A program made the position numbers and the translations under genes. From NCBI RefSeq assembly GCF_003076135.1, contig NZ_QDGZ01000003.1, positions 434,001 to 498,000 of the forward strand: a stretch of 64,000 bases of DNA, in the 5' to 3' direction. This document shows positions 10,937 to 19,639 of this stretch, piece by piece. The notes beneath the pieces are model-generated. The model ran no database searches, was not told the origin of the DNA, and saw nothing but the letters and a program-made list of their open reading frames with translations. This DNA is from Nocardioides gansuensis (lineage in GTDB: Bacteria > Actinomycetota > Actinomycetes > Propionibacteriales > Nocardioidaceae). Within the stretch, counting starts at the first letter, position 1. Every line of letters starts with the position of its first letter.

Positions 10937-12811
10937 GTGAGCCTGAAGAACGCGCCGCAGCCCGGCTCGACCGACCCGTCGATCATCCGGAACTTCTGCA
11001 TCATCGCTCACATCGACCACGGCAAGTCCACGCTGGCCGACCGGATGCTGCAGCTCACGGGGGTGGTCGGAGAGCGCGAGGCGCGGGCGCAGTACCTGGA
11101 CCGGATGGACATCGAGCGCGAGCGCGGCATCACGATCAAGAGCCAGGCCGTGCGCATGCCCTGGACCGTGCCCGCGGACAACGAGCAGGGTGCCGAGCCG
11201 GGCACCTACGTGCTGAACATGATCGACACGCCCGGCCACGTCGACTTCACCTACGAGGTGTCCCGGTCTCTCGAGGCCTGCGAAGCCGCGATCCTGCTGG
11301 TCGACGCCGCGCAGGGCATCGAGGCCCAGACGCTGGCCAACCTCTACCTCGCGATGGGCGCGGACCTGCACATCATCCCGGTGCTCAACAAGATCGACCT
11401 GCCGAGCGCCAACGTGGAGAAGTACGCCGCGGAGCTGGCGGGGCTGGTCGGCTGCGACGAGTCCGACGTGCTGCTCACCAGCGCCAAGACCGGCGTCGGC
11501 GTGGAGGCCCTCCTCAACGAGATCGTCAAGCAGACCCCGCCGCCGGTCGGCGACCCGGACGCGCCGGCGCGGGCGCTGATCTTCGACTCGGTCTACGACA
11601 CCTACCGCGGGGTCGTCACCTACGTGCGCGTCGTCGACGGCAAGCTGACCCACCGCGACCGCATCCGGATGATGTCGACCAACGCCGTGCACGAGATGCT
11701 CGAGGTCGGCGTGATCAGCCCCGAGCCGGTGAAGGCCGGGGAGATCGGCGTCGGCGAGGTGGGCTACCTGATCACCGGCGTGAAGGACGTGCGCCAGTCC
11801 CGGGTCGGTGACACGGTCACCTCCCAGCACCACGGCGCGACCGAGCCGCTCGGCGGCTACAAGCACCCCAACCCGATGGTCTACGCCGGTCTCTACCCGA
11901 TCGACGGCGACGACTACCCGACGCTGCGTGACGCGCTGGAGAAGCTCCAGCTCAACGACGCGGCGCTGGCCTACGAGCCCGAGACCTCCGGCGCCCTCGG
12001 CTTCGGCTTCCGCTGCGGCTTCCTCGGGCTCCTGCACATGGAGATCACCCGGGACCGCCTCGAGCGCGAGTTCAACCTCGACCTGATCTCGACCGCGCCG
12101 AACGTGGTCTACCAGGTCGTGATGGAGGACGGCCGCGAGATCGAGGTGACCAACCCGTCCGAGTATCCCGACGGCAAGGTCGCCGAGGTGCGCGAGCCCG
12201 TCGTGCGGGCCACGATCCTCTCGCCGAGCGACTACATCGGCACGATCATGGAGCTCTGCCAGAACAAGCGCGGCCAGCTGCTCGGCATGGACTACCTCTC
12301 CGAGGACCGCGTCGAGATGCGCTACACCCTGCCGATGGGCGAGATCGTCTTCGACTTCTTCGACCAGCTGAAGTCGCGCACGAAGGGCTACGCCTCGCTC
12401 GACTACGAGCGCACCGGCGAGCAGGCGGCCGACCTGGTGAAGGTCGACATCCTGCTGCAGGGGGAGCCCGTCGACGCGTTCTCGGCGATCGTGCACCGCG
12501 ACGCGGCGTACTCCTATGGCGTGATGCTCGCCGGCAAGCTCAAGGACCTGATCCCGCGGCAGCAGTTCGAGGTGCCGATCCAGGCGGCGATCGGCGCCCG
12601 GGTGATCGCGCGCGAGACCATCCGCGCCATCCGCAAGGACGTGCTCGCGAAGTGCTACGGCGGCGACATCAGCCGCAAGCGCAAGCTGCTGGAGAAGCAG
12701 AAGGAGGGCAAGAAGCGGATGAAGATGGTCGGCCGCGTCGAGGTCCCCCAGGAGGCGTTCGTCGCCGCGCTCTCCACCACCCAGCCGACGGAGAAGCCAG
12801 CCAAGAAGTAA
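10937..12811 (+). CDS. lepA: Elongation factor 4 (back-translocating GTPase)
   Basis: 624 residues from GTG 10937, chosen because the product then opens [20 protein letters not shown], just before the G1 motif AHIDHGKST; a longer in-frame extension to 10802 has no homology. G-domain motifs ([20 protein letters not shown]) are intact, followed by domains II, III and V and the LepA-specific C-terminal domain ending near [22 protein letters not shown]4 acts on stalled or mistranslocated ribosomes and affects 30S biogenesis. It ends 12 bases before the convergent XdhC-like gene. Confidence 0.96.
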   Translation: MSLKNAPQPGSTDPSIIRNFCIIAHIDHGKSTLADRMLQLTGVVGEREARAQYLDRMDIERERGITIKSQAVRMPWTVPADNEQGAEPGTYVLNMIDTPGHVDFTYEVSRSLEACEAAILLVDAAQGIEAQTLANLYLAMGADLHIIPVLNKIDLPSANVEKYAAELAGLVGCDESDVLLTSAKTGVGVEALLNEIVKQTPPPVGDPDAPARALIFDSVYDTYRGVVTYVRVVDGKLTHRDRIRMMSTNAVHEMLEVGVISPEPVKAGEIGVGEVGYLITGVKDVRQSRVGDTVTSQHHGATEPLGGYKHPNPMVYAGLYPIDGDDYPTLRDALEKLQLNDAALAYEPETSGALGFGFRCGFLGLLHMEITRDRLEREFNLDLISTAPNVVYQVVMEDGREIEVTNPSEYPDGKVAEVREPVVRATILSPSDYIGTIMELCQNKRGQLLGMDYLSEDRVEMRYTLPMGEIVFDFFDQLKSRTKGYASLDYERTGEQAADLVKVDILLQGEPVDAFSAIVHRDAAYSYGVMLAGKLKDLIPRQQFEVPIQAAIGARVIARETIRAIRKDVLAKCYGGDISRKRKLLEKQKEGKKRMKMVGRVEVPQEAFVAALSTTQPTEKPAKK

Positions 12812-12823
12812 GGGCCGGGCGCG

Positions 12824-13276
12824 TCAGCCGCGCATCGGACCGCCGCGCCGCCCATAGGACTCCGCGACGATCTCGGCGACGACCGACAGCGCGATCTCGC
12901 CAGGCCCCTTGCCGCCTAGGTCGAGGCCGGCGGGCACGTGGAGGCGGGAGACGTCCATGCCCTCCCGGCGCAGCTCCTCCGAGACGGCGGCCGCCCGGCT
13001 GCGGCTGGCCATCATCGCGACGTACGCCGCGTCCGAGGCCAGCGCCGTGCGCAGCACCGCGGGCGCGTCGGGAGCGTCGTGGTCGCAGAGCACCACGGCG
13101 TCGCCGTGACGGGGTGCGAGGCCGGGCCCGCCGTCGTCGGCAGGCTCGACGAGCACCTCCCGCCCGGCCGTCGTGCCGATGGTCTCGATCGCACGGGCGA
13201 TGGGGTTGTCGCTCAGCACCAGGATCCGGCCGTGGTCGGGACCCTCGTCGCGCCACGGCTGCTCGCGCTCGGTCAT
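12824..13276 (-). CDS. Stand-alone XdhC Rossmann-domain protein
   Basis: 150 residues matching only the C-terminal Rossmann half of XdhC/CoxI proteins: AAYVAMMASRSRAAAVSEEL, RLHVPAGLDLGGKGPGEIALSVVAEIV. Full XdhC proteins mature the molybdenum cofactor of xanthine-dehydrogenase-type enzymes and carry an extra N-terminal domain that is absent here. No molybdenum hydroxylase lies in the window. It is downstream of the flavoprotein gene (27-base gap, same strand), so the two may be co-transcribed under MerR control. The role is not established. Confidence 0.7.
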   Translation of the reverse strand: MTEREQPWRDEGPDHGRILVLSDNPIARAIETIGTTAGREVLVEPADDGGPGLAPRHGDAVVLCDHDAPDAPAVLRTALASDAAYVAMMASRSRAAAVSEELRREGMDVSRLHVPAGLDLGGKGPGEIALSVVAEIVAESYGRRGGPMRG

Positions 13277-13303
13277 GGGCTCAGGCTCGCACAGCCGGCC
13301 GGT

Positions 13304-14143
13304 TCAGTGCCCCGCCTCGGCCGCCAGGAGGTCGGCGACGCACGCACCGGCGGCCACCTGCCCGGCGGCAGCGGCGTTGAGCACGCTCGCCAGCGGCATC
13401 GGCAGGTCCCGGTGGTGCGCCAGGTCGCCCGCGGCGAAGACGCCGGGCTCGGAGGTGCGGCCCATCGCGTCGACGGCGATGCAGCCGCTGTCGAGCAGGT
13501 CGAGCCCGAGCTGCGCGGCGAACGGGGCGGCCTGCTCCAGGGCAGACGCGACGAAGATCCCGCCGACCCGGACCTCCTGGCCAGCCACGGTCAGCACCGC
13601 GTCGTCGCCGTCGACGACGATCTTGTCGATCGGGTCCGAGACGACCCGGACGTCGTGGGTGATCCGGCGCAGCATCGGCACCAGGTGCGCGGCGCGGGGC
13701 CCGTCCTGGACGGCGACGCTCCGCCCGGCCAGCTCGTGGCCGTGGCAGAAGGGGCAGTGGTGGGCGACCCGGCCGAACGCCTCGGCCAGGCCGGGCAGAT
13801 CCGGCAGCACGTCGCGCACGCCGGTGGCCAGGAGGACCGCGGCGCTCTCGACGAGAGTGCCGTCGGCCAGGGTGGTCTCGAAGCCGCCCCCGGCGCGACG
13901 TCGTACCTGCGTGGCAGCGAGGTCGCGCACCTCGACGGTGTCGTACGCCGTGAGGTCGGCCCGGGCGAGGGCGCGGAACTCCGACGGCGGCCTGCCGTCG
14001 TGGGTAGCGAAGTTGTGCATGTGCTCCGCGGGCGCGTTGCGGTAGCGGCCCGAGTCGAGCACGAGCACGTCCCGGTGCATCCGGCCGAGGGTGAGTCCGG
14101 CCTGCAGGCCGGCGGGTCCCGCTCCGATGACGACGACGTCCAT
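13304..14143 (-). CDS. Thioredoxin-reductase-like NAD(P)/FAD-dependent oxidoreductase
   Basis: 279 residues. An N-terminal FAD Rossmann motif (VVIGAGPAGLQAGLTLGRM) is followed by a TrxR-like domain with AVLLATGVRDVLPDLPGL and CPFCHGHELAGR, where the CPFC spacing resembles CxxC but sits in a CPFCHGHE context common in actinobacterial flavoproteins. The C-terminal FAD motif is SEPGVFAAGDLAHHRDLPM. A second NAD(P)-binding GxGxxG is not obvious. GGAGGA precedes the ATG by 4 bases. It is divergent from merR with a MerR-type promoter between them, so it is probably that regulator's target. Confidence 0.82.
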   Translation of the reverse strand: MDVVVIGAGPAGLQAGLTLGRMHRDVLVLDSGRYRNAPAEHMHNFATHDGRPPSEFRALARADLTAYDTVEVRDLAATQVRRRAGGGFETTLADGTLVESAAVLLATGVRDVLPDLPGLAEAFGRVAHHCPFCHGHELAGRSVAVQDGPRAAHLVPMLRRITHDVRVVSDPIDKIVVDGDDAVLTVAGQEVRVGGIFVASALEQAAPFAAQLGLDLLDSGCIAVDAMGRTSEPGVFAAGDLAHHRDLPMPLASVLNAAAAGQVAAGACVADLLAAEAGH

Positions 14144-14180
14144 GGGGTCCTCCGAGTCGATCTGTGTTGACGGTGCACCC

Positions 14181-14211
14181 AGCGTGTGACTTCATGTCAA
14201 CATGAAGTCAA
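14181..14211 (-). promoter_or_regulatory. MerR-type operator and promoter for the flavoprotein gene
   Basis: A perfect 10-2-10 palindrome at 14188-14209 (arms GACTTCATGT / ACATGAAGTC) fills the spacer of a leftward promoter. The -35 is TTGACT (complement of 14206-14211) and a weak -10 CACGCT is complementary to 14181-14186, separated by 19 bases, the long spacer characteristic of MerR-activated promoters. The palindrome also covers the merR start codon at 14202, which would give autoregulation. Promoter activity is inferred. Confidence 0.7.
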
Positions 14212-14666
14212 GCCACTGGTCGGTGGGGGAGGTGGCAGAGCGCTTCGGACTCGCCACGCACGTGCTGCGGCACTGGGAGGACATGGGCCTGCTGACGCCG
14301 GAGCGGGACTCCGCGGGCCGGCGGCGCTACGGCCGCGACGACCTGGTCCGGGTGGCCGCGGTGCAGCGCAACAAGGCGGCCGGCATGAGCCTGGAGCAGA
14401 TCCGGCTGCTCTTCGACGGCTCGGCAGACGGCCGGCGGAGGGTGCTCACCGACCACCTCGCCGACATCGACGAGCGGATCCGCGCCCTGGAGACGTCGCG
14501 GGCGATGACGGAGCACGCGCTGGACTGCCGCGCGCACGACATCACGACCTGCCCGAACTTCCGCAAGCACCTCGAGACCGCACTGGCCGGCGGGCCGTGG
14601 CACCCGGGGCCGGGCGACCACGAGCACGCTCATGCGACGCCGGAGGTCAGACGCTCTCGCGGCTGA
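14202..14666 (+). CDS. MerR family transcriptional regulator
   Basis: 154 residues. The N-terminal winged helix reads WSVGEVAERFGLATHVLRHWEDMGLLTPERD, with RRRYGRDDLVRVAAVQRNKAAGMSLEQI, followed by a dimerization helix. The effector region contains DCRAHDITTCPNFR, a C-x7-C spacing like the metal loop of CueR-type regulators, plus a His-rich tail (GDHEHAHA). Metal or thiol-oxidant sensing is therefore possible but unproven. It is transcribed away from the flavoprotein gene and overlaps the convergent winged-helix gene by 20 bases. Confidence 0.85.
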   Translation: MKSSHWSVGEVAERFGLATHVLRHWEDMGLLTPERDSAGRRRYGRDDLVRVAAVQRNKAAGMSLEQIRLLFDGSADGRRRVLTDHLADIDERIRALETSRAMTEHALDCRAHDITTCPNFRKHLETALAGGPWHPGPGDHEHAHATPEVRRSRG

Positions 14667-15750
14667 CCGTCACCTCGGCGATGGCGATGTCGAGCGCCGC
14701 CTCGAGCGCGGCGACCGGCGCCTCGAGCTCCGCCTTCCGGGGCCGGCGGGTGCCGGTGAAGTGCACCACCTCGAGCGGCCGCGTGCGCGCCGACCCGGTC
14801 GCGCGCCAGTAGCCGGTGATCCGCCCGTCGACGAGGAGCGGCGGCAGCACCATCCCGTTGGCCTGCAGCCACAGCCGCCGCACGTGCTCCGGCTCGGCGA
14901 AGCGGACGCGGGCGGGCGGGTCGTAGCCGCACATGAGCGCGTCGAACTCCGGCAGGAGCAGCACACCGCTGGGCTCGCGCGGTGGCGGACCGCCCGGCAG
15001 GTCGACGTACGTCCGGCCGTCCGGGCCCTCCTCGCCGACCAGGCCGAGCCGGTCGAGCACCTCGCCGACCGCCCGGAGCCCGAGCCCGGACCACCAGGCG
15101 ATGTCCTGCCGCGACGCGGGCCCGTGGCAGCGCAGGTGCAGCCGCACCAGGTCGTCGAGGCTCGGCTCGGCGGCGGGCTCGCCGATGACAGCGGTCGCGG
15201 CGCGGTAGACCGGCGCGCCCTGGCCGGACCACGGACCCTTCAGTGGGCGGCGGACCAGCCCGCCGTGGCCGAACGCGAGGTAGCGGCCCACCTGCAGCGT
15301 GGTGACCTCGTCGCGGCCCTCGACGCGCTCCAGCCACTCGTGGAGGTGCCCGATGAGCTCCGCCGGCGTACGCCACTCGTCGCGGGCGAAGGCCTCCGTC
15401 GAGTCCCACAGGTCGTCGAGGCTGCCGTGCTCGAGCTTGAGCAGCTGCTGCCACCGGGTGCGCTGGCCGGCGCGGGTGCCGAGGTGGAGGAGTGGGTGCT
15501 GGGCGGCGGTGCAGGTGTGCACGGTGCCGCGCAGCGTGGAGCCGCGGACGAGGTCACCGGATTCGTAGGCCGCAGTGACCTCGGCGTGCGTCGTCCCCGG
15601 CCGGCGCGCCGCGAGCCCGAGGAAGGGGGAGCGGGCGGTCTGCGACTGGATCGGGCCGGTCACCGCCACGAGGCCGGCTACGGACGCGGCGCCGTCGGGG
15701 AACTGGCGCGCGAGCGCCAGGCCCCGTAGGTCGTCGAAGGAGACCCCCAT
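14647..15750 (-). CDS. AlkZ-like winged-helix DNA-binding protein (HTH_42)
   Basis: 367 residues of the winged-helix DNA-binding family that includes the DNA glycosylases AlkZ and YcaQ. Seen in order: an N-terminal segment with GPIQSQTARSP, GSTLRGTVHTCTAAQHPLL, a middle helical region, the CHGPASRQDIAWWSGLG helix-turn-helix and the C-terminal FDALMCGYDPPARV with LLVDGRITGYWR. The QSQ triplet has the form of the QxQ catalytic motif described for AlkZ-type glycosylases; I infer possible base-excision activity on bulky or crosslink adducts. It is divergent from the kinase gene at 15802. Confidence 0.78.
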   Translation of the reverse strand: MGVSFDDLRGLALARQFPDGAASVAGLVAVTGPIQSQTARSPFLGLAARRPGTTHAEVTAAYESGDLVRGSTLRGTVHTCTAAQHPLLHLGTRAGQRTRWQQLLKLEHGSLDDLWDSTEAFARDEWRTPAELIGHLHEWLERVEGRDEVTTLQVGRYLAFGHGGLVRRPLKGPWSGQGAPVYRAATAVIGEPAAEPSLDDLVRLHLRCHGPASRQDIAWWSGLGLRAVGEVLDRLGLVGEEGPDGRTYVDLPGGPPPREPSGVLLLPEFDALMCGYDPPARVRFAEPEHVRRLWLQANGMVLPPLLVDGRITGYWRATGSARTRPLEVVHFTGTRRPRKAELEAPVAALEAALDIAIAEVTVSRESV

Positions 15751-15801
15751 GCCGGGGGAGGCTACAGCGGCCCCTCATGGCGCCGCCGACAGAATGAGGG
15801 A

Positions 15802-16710
15802 GTGATCCCTGCCGGCCTGGACTCCCAGAGGCGCCTGGGCCCGGAGTGGGTCGACTGGCTCGAATCGCTCCCGCGGCTGCGCGCGGAGCTGCTGGAGGAG
15901 TGGCAGCTGAGCCCAGACGGCGAGCCGATGCACGGCTACTGCTCGCTGGTGCTCCCGGTCCGCACGGACTCGGGAACCGCGGCGGTCCTCAAGATCGCGC
16001 TGCCCGACGAGGAGTCGGAGCACGAGCACCTGGCCCTCCAGCACTGGGGCGGCCACGGCGCGGTGCGGCTGCTGCGTGCCGACCCCCGTCGACGCGCGAT
16101 GCTGCTCGAGCGGCTCCACCAGGAGACCCTCGCCCAGGTCTGGGACATCGAGGCCTGCGAGATCGTCGCGGGCCTGTGGTCCAGGCTCCACGTGCCGGCG
16201 ATGCCACAGCTGCGCCCGCTCACGGCGTACGTCGAGGGGCAGGGCGCCGCCCTGGCCGCGCTGCCCCGCAACGCGCCCGTGCCCCGGCGGATGGTCGAGC
16301 AGGCGATCTCCCTGGGCCGCGACTTCGTGGGCGACGGCGGCAGCACCGGCACAGTGGTCCACACCGACCTGCACTACGGCAACGTGCTGGCGGCCGAGCG
16401 CGAGCCGTGGCTGGTCATCGACCCCAAGCCGCTGAGCGGGGACCGGCACTACGAGGTCGCTCCGATGCTCTGGAACCGGTGGGAGGAGCTCACGGGCGAC
16501 CTGCGCGGGGGGATCAGGCGCCGCTTCCACGCGCTGGTCGACGCGGCGGGGCTCGACGAGGACCGGGCTCGCGACTGGGTCGTGGTGCGGATGGTGCACA
16601 ACGCCATGTGGACGCTGCAGGACGCCGAACGGGTCGGCCGCGGCCTCGACGCCGACGAGCGTGACTGGATCACGCGCTGCATCGCGCTGGTGAAGGCCGT
16701 GCAGGACTGA
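15802..16710 (+). CDS. APH(6)/hydroxyurea-type phosphotransferase
   Basis: 302 residues resembling streptomycin 6-phosphotransferase / hydroxyurea kinase proteins. Visible are VLKIALPDEESEHEHLAL (ATP-binding lysine and helix), MLLERLHQETLA, the catalytic loop VVHTDLHYGNVLA and VIDPKPLSGDRHYEVAPML, the family version of the metal-binding Asp segment. Chromosomal actinobacterial members often have no known resistance role. The GTG start has CAGAAT at 15790-15795 ending 6 bases upstream, suggesting a leaderless mRNA. Substrate is unknown. Confidence 0.8.
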   Translation: MIPAGLDSQRRLGPEWVDWLESLPRLRAELLEEWQLSPDGEPMHGYCSLVLPVRTDSGTAAVLKIALPDEESEHEHLALQHWGGHGAVRLLRADPRRRAMLLERLHQETLAQVWDIEACEIVAGLWSRLHVPAMPQLRPLTAYVEGQGAALAALPRNAPVPRRMVEQAISLGRDFVGDGGSTGTVVHTDLHYGNVLAAEREPWLVIDPKPLSGDRHYEVAPMLWNRWEELTGDLRGGIRRRFHALVDAAGLDEDRARDWVVVRMVHNAMWTLQDAERVGRGLDADERDWITRCIALVKAVQD

Positions 16711-16770
16711 GGTTTTCCGCTGCCGGGAGGTCGCGTGACGCAACCCACCGGGCGAGATTGCTACCGCCGC

Positions 16771-16792
16771 GTAACCGGGTGATCTAGGTTAC
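16771..16792 (+). promoter_or_regulatory. Inverted repeat overlapping the fadD-like -10 element
   Basis: GTAACC at 16771-16776 and GGTTAC at 16787-16792 form a 6-10-6 dyad. The right arm includes the probable -10 TAGGTT (16785-16790), which ends 6 bases before the ATG at 16797. A repressor bound here would block initiation. The binding protein is unknown; TetR-type fatty-acid regulators use sites of this general size. Confidence 0.4.
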
Positions 16793-16796
16793 GGCC

Positions 16797-18638
16797 ATGG
16801 CCTTGAACCACGACACCAGCTTCCTCGACCGCATGCAGCCCAACGTGGCCGTGCAGTTCCGCGACCGCGTCCAGCGCTCGCCCGAGCGGGAGGCCTACCG
16901 CTTCCCGCGCGGCGAAGCGTGGGAGTCCGTCACCTGGAAGCAGTTGGGAGAGCGCGTCGAACAGCTCGCCGCCGGACTCCTCGCGCTCGGTCTCGAGCCC
17001 GAGCAGCGCGTCGGCATCGTCTCCAACACCCGCTACGAGTGGATCCTCGCCGACCTCGCCGTGATGTGCGCGGCCGGCGCGACGACCACGGTCTACCCGA
17101 CCACGAACGCCGAGGACACGGCGTACATCCTCGGCGACTCGGAGTGCCGCATCGTCTTCGCCGAGGACGAGATCCAGCTGGCCAAGCTGCGGGCCCACAA
17201 GGCCGAGCTGCCGCACCTCGCCAAGGTCGTCACCTTCGACCCACCGACTGGCTCGGGGCAGGCGGCCGCGAACGGTGACTGGGTGATCGGCCTCGACGAC
17301 CTCGCGGCCCTCGGCCGCGACCATCTCGCCGCGCACCCCGGCATCCTGGAGGAGAAGGCGCACTCGATCGGGCCCGACCAGCTCGCGACGCTGATCTACA
17401 CCTCGGGCACCACCGGCCGACCCAAGGGTGTGCGGCTGCGCCACCGCTCGTGGGTCTACGAGGGCGAGGCGATCAAGGCGCAGGACATCCTCAGCGAGGA
17501 CGACCTGGAGTTCCGCTGGCTGCCGATGAGCCACTCCTTCGGCAAGGTGCTGCTGTCGGTGCAGCTGGCGATCGGCTTCCCGACCGCCATCGACGGGCGC
17601 GTGGACAAGATCGTGGACAACCTCGGCGTCGTGAAGCCGACCTTCATGGGCGCCGCCCCGCGTATCTTCGAGAAGGCGCACGGCCGGATCGTCACGATGA
17701 CCGCGGCCGAGGGCGGGGCCAAGGAGAAGATCTTCAAGAAGGCCTTCGCCGTCGGCCTCGAAGTCGACCGCCTCAAGCGGGAGGGCAAGCCGGTCCCGCT
17801 GCCGCTCAAGGTCCAGCACGCGCTGTTCGACAAGCTGGTCTTCAGCAAGGTCCGCGAGCGCTTCGGCGGCCGCGTCCGCTTCTTCATCTCCGGCTCGGCG
17901 GCCCTCAACCCCGACATCGCCGCCTGGTTCAACGCGGCGGGCATCACCATCCTCGAGGGCTACGGCATGACCGAGAACGCCGCCGGCGCCACGGTCAACC
18001 ACCCCGAGCAGAACCGGATCGGCACCGTCGGCCCGCCGTTTCCCGGCAGCGAGGTGAAGATCGGCGACAACGACGAGGTGCTGCTGCGCGGCCCCCACGT
18101 GATGGACGGCTACCACAACCTCCCCGAGGAGACCTCGAAGACGCTGACCGAGGACGGCTGGCTGCACACGGGCGACAAGGGCTCGATCGACGAGGCCGGC
18201 CACCTGGTGATCACCGGCCGGATCAAGGAGCTCTTCAAGACCTCGGGCGGCAAGTACATCGCCCCGCCGGCGATCGAGTCGAAGTTCAAGGCCATCTGCC
18301 CCTACGTCAGCCAGTTCATGGTCTTCGGCAACGAGCGCAACTTCTGCGTCGCGCTGGTCACCCTCGACCCCGACGCGATCGCCGGCTGGGCGGCGGAGAA
18401 CGGGATGGAGGGCAAGTCCTACGCCGACATCGTCGCCTCGCCCGAGGTCAAGGATTTGATCGACGGCTACGTCGACGAGCTCAACGGCCACCTCAACCGC
18501 TGGGAGACCATCAAGAAGTGGGAGATCCTCGACCACGACCTGAGCGTCGACTCCGGTGAGCTGACCCCGTCGATGAAGGTCAAGCGCAACGTCGTCGAGT
18601 CCAACTACAGGGACCTGATCGACAGCTTCTACGCCTGA
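16797..18638 (+). CDS. Long-chain acyl-CoA ligase (AMP-binding enzyme)
   Basis: 613 residues, full length for FadD15-type ligases that activate long-chain fatty acids with ATP and CoA through an acyl-adenylate. The P-loop-like motif is LIYTSGTTGRPKGV, followed by FISGSAALNPDIAAWF, EGYGMTEN, the GWLHTGDKGSIDEAGHLVI region and the hinge GRIKELFKTSGGKYIAP. The C-terminal domain ends LTPSMKVKRNVV, with the catalytic Lys near the end. It is probably in fatty acid degradation or membrane lipid recycling. The -10 position suggests a leaderless mRNA. Confidence 0.92.
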   Translation: MALNHDTSFLDRMQPNVAVQFRDRVQRSPEREAYRFPRGEAWESVTWKQLGERVEQLAAGLLALGLEPEQRVGIVSNTRYEWILADLAVMCAAGATTTVYPTTNAEDTAYILGDSECRIVFAEDEIQLAKLRAHKAELPHLAKVVTFDPPTGSGQAAANGDWVIGLDDLAALGRDHLAAHPGILEEKAHSIGPDQLATLIYTSGTTGRPKGVRLRHRSWVYEGEAIKAQDILSEDDLEFRWLPMSHSFGKVLLSVQLAIGFPTAIDGRVDKIVDNLGVVKPTFMGAAPRIFEKAHGRIVTMTAAEGGAKEKIFKKAFAVGLEVDRLKREGKPVPLPLKVQHALFDKLVFSKVRERFGGRVRFFISGSAALNPDIAAWFNAAGITILEGYGMTENAAGATVNHPEQNRIGTVGPPFPGSEVKIGDNDEVLLRGPHVMDGYHNLPEETSKTLTEDGWLHTGDKGSIDEAGHLVITGRIKELFKTSGGKYIAPPAIESKFKAICPYVSQFMVFGNERNFCVALVTLDPDAIAGWAAENGMEGKSYADIVASPEVKDLIDGYVDELNGHLNRWETIKKWEILDHDLSVDSGELTPSMKVKRNVVESNYRDLIDSFYA

Positions 18639-18650
18639 TCCACGTCCACC

Positions 18651-18693
18651 GCACAACGCCCCCACAGGATCCTCACAGGTGGGGGCGTTGTGC
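18651..18693 (+). terminator. Strong hairpin terminator after the acyl-CoA ligase gene
   Basis: A perfect 15-base-pair stem (GCACAACGCCCCCAC / GTGGGGGCGTTGTGC) with a 13-base loop begins 12 bases past the stop codon. It ends 7 bases before the next ATG at 18701 and could also influence that gene's 5' end. Confidence 0.85.
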
Positions 18694-18700
18694 TGTTCCC

Positions 18701-19585
18701 ATGAGCGCACACGACCTCGGCCCCCTGTCGGGCACCGGCGTCCACGAGCACGACCTCGGGCTGCAGCACGACCTCGGCACCCTGGACAAGAAGCGGCTGG
18801 GACGCCGCGGGCTGCTCTCCCTGCTGGGCGGCGTGGCGGTGGTCGCGGTGGCCGGCTGCGCGGCCGAGTCCCGGCTCGACCAGCCGGGCAGTACGGCGTC
18901 CACGGGCGCCGGCACGCCGCCTGCCCGCCCGGACGGCGGATCCGGCGTCGAGGTCGCCGAGGGGGAGATCCCCGAGGAGACGGCCGGCCCCTATCCCGGC
19001 GACGGCTCGAACGGGCCGAACGTCCTCGCGGAGTCCGGCATCGTCCGCAGCGACATCACGTCCTCCTTCGGCGGTGCCTCCGGCGTCGCCGAGGGCGTGC
19101 CGCTCACGCTGCGGTTCCGGGTGCACGACCTGTCCGGTGACGAGGCGACCCCGATGGCCGGGGCGGCGCTCTACGCCTGGCACTGCGACCGCGACGGCGC
19201 CTACTCCATGTACGACGGCGACGCGGCCGGTGAGAACTACCTGCGCGGTGTCCAGGCGGCCGACGAGGACGGCTGGCTGGAGTTCACCACCATCGTCCCG
19301 GGCTGCTACCCCGGCCGCTGGCCGCACGTGCACTTCGAGGTCTACGAGTCGGTCGACACCGCCACGAGCGCGGCCAACAAGCTGCGCACCTCGCAGTTGG
19401 CGTTCCCGGCCGACGTCTGCGAGCAGGTCTACGCCACGGAGGGCTACGAGGAGTCGGTGGGCAACCTGGCCGGCGTGTCCCTCGAGGGCGACGGCATCTT
19501 CAGCGACGGCTACTCCCTGCAGCTCGCCCGGATGACGGGGACCGTCGAGGAGGGGCTCGTCGCGACCCTCAACGTGCCCGTCTGA
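18701..19585 (+). CDS. Exported intradiol ring-cleavage dioxygenase-like lipoprotein
   Basis: 294 residues. The N-terminus has a twin-arginine signal with lipobox (KKRLGRRGLLSLLGG ... VAVAGC, around residues 28-50), then a linker and an intradiol dioxygenase domain. The strand ALYAWHCDRDGAYSMY and CYPGRWPHVHFEVYES carry the Tyr and HxH residues that normally bind Fe(III) in protocatechuate/catechol dioxygenases. Cytoplasmic family members cleave catechols; the exported versions have no firmly assigned substrate. There are no aromatic-degradation neighbours. It lies directly after a strong terminator, so it has its own promoter or depends on read-through. Confidence 0.83.
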   Translation: MSAHDLGPLSGTGVHEHDLGLQHDLGTLDKKRLGRRGLLSLLGGVAVVAVAGCAAESRLDQPGSTASTGAGTPPARPDGGSGVEVAEGEIPEETAGPYPGDGSNGPNVLAESGIVRSDITSSFGGASGVAEGVPLTLRFRVHDLSGDEATPMAGAALYAWHCDRDGAYSMYDGDAAGENYLRGVQAADEDGWLEFTTIVPGCYPGRWPHVHFEVYESVDTATSAANKLRTSQLAFPADVCEQVYATEGYEESVGNLAGVSLEGDGIFSDGYSLQLARMTGTVEEGLVATLNVPV

Positions 19586-19639
19586 CCGCCGGTTGGCAGC
19601 GGGGCGCCGGGGCGCGGCGCGTCTGGTTGGATAGCCGCC

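Noticed and set aside
8379..16710. Two antibiotic-kinase-like genes near an exporter and acetyltransferases as a resistance island
   Set aside because: They are separate units on different strands among housekeeping genes, with no mobility genes and no compositional shift; chromosomal homologues often have no resistance role.
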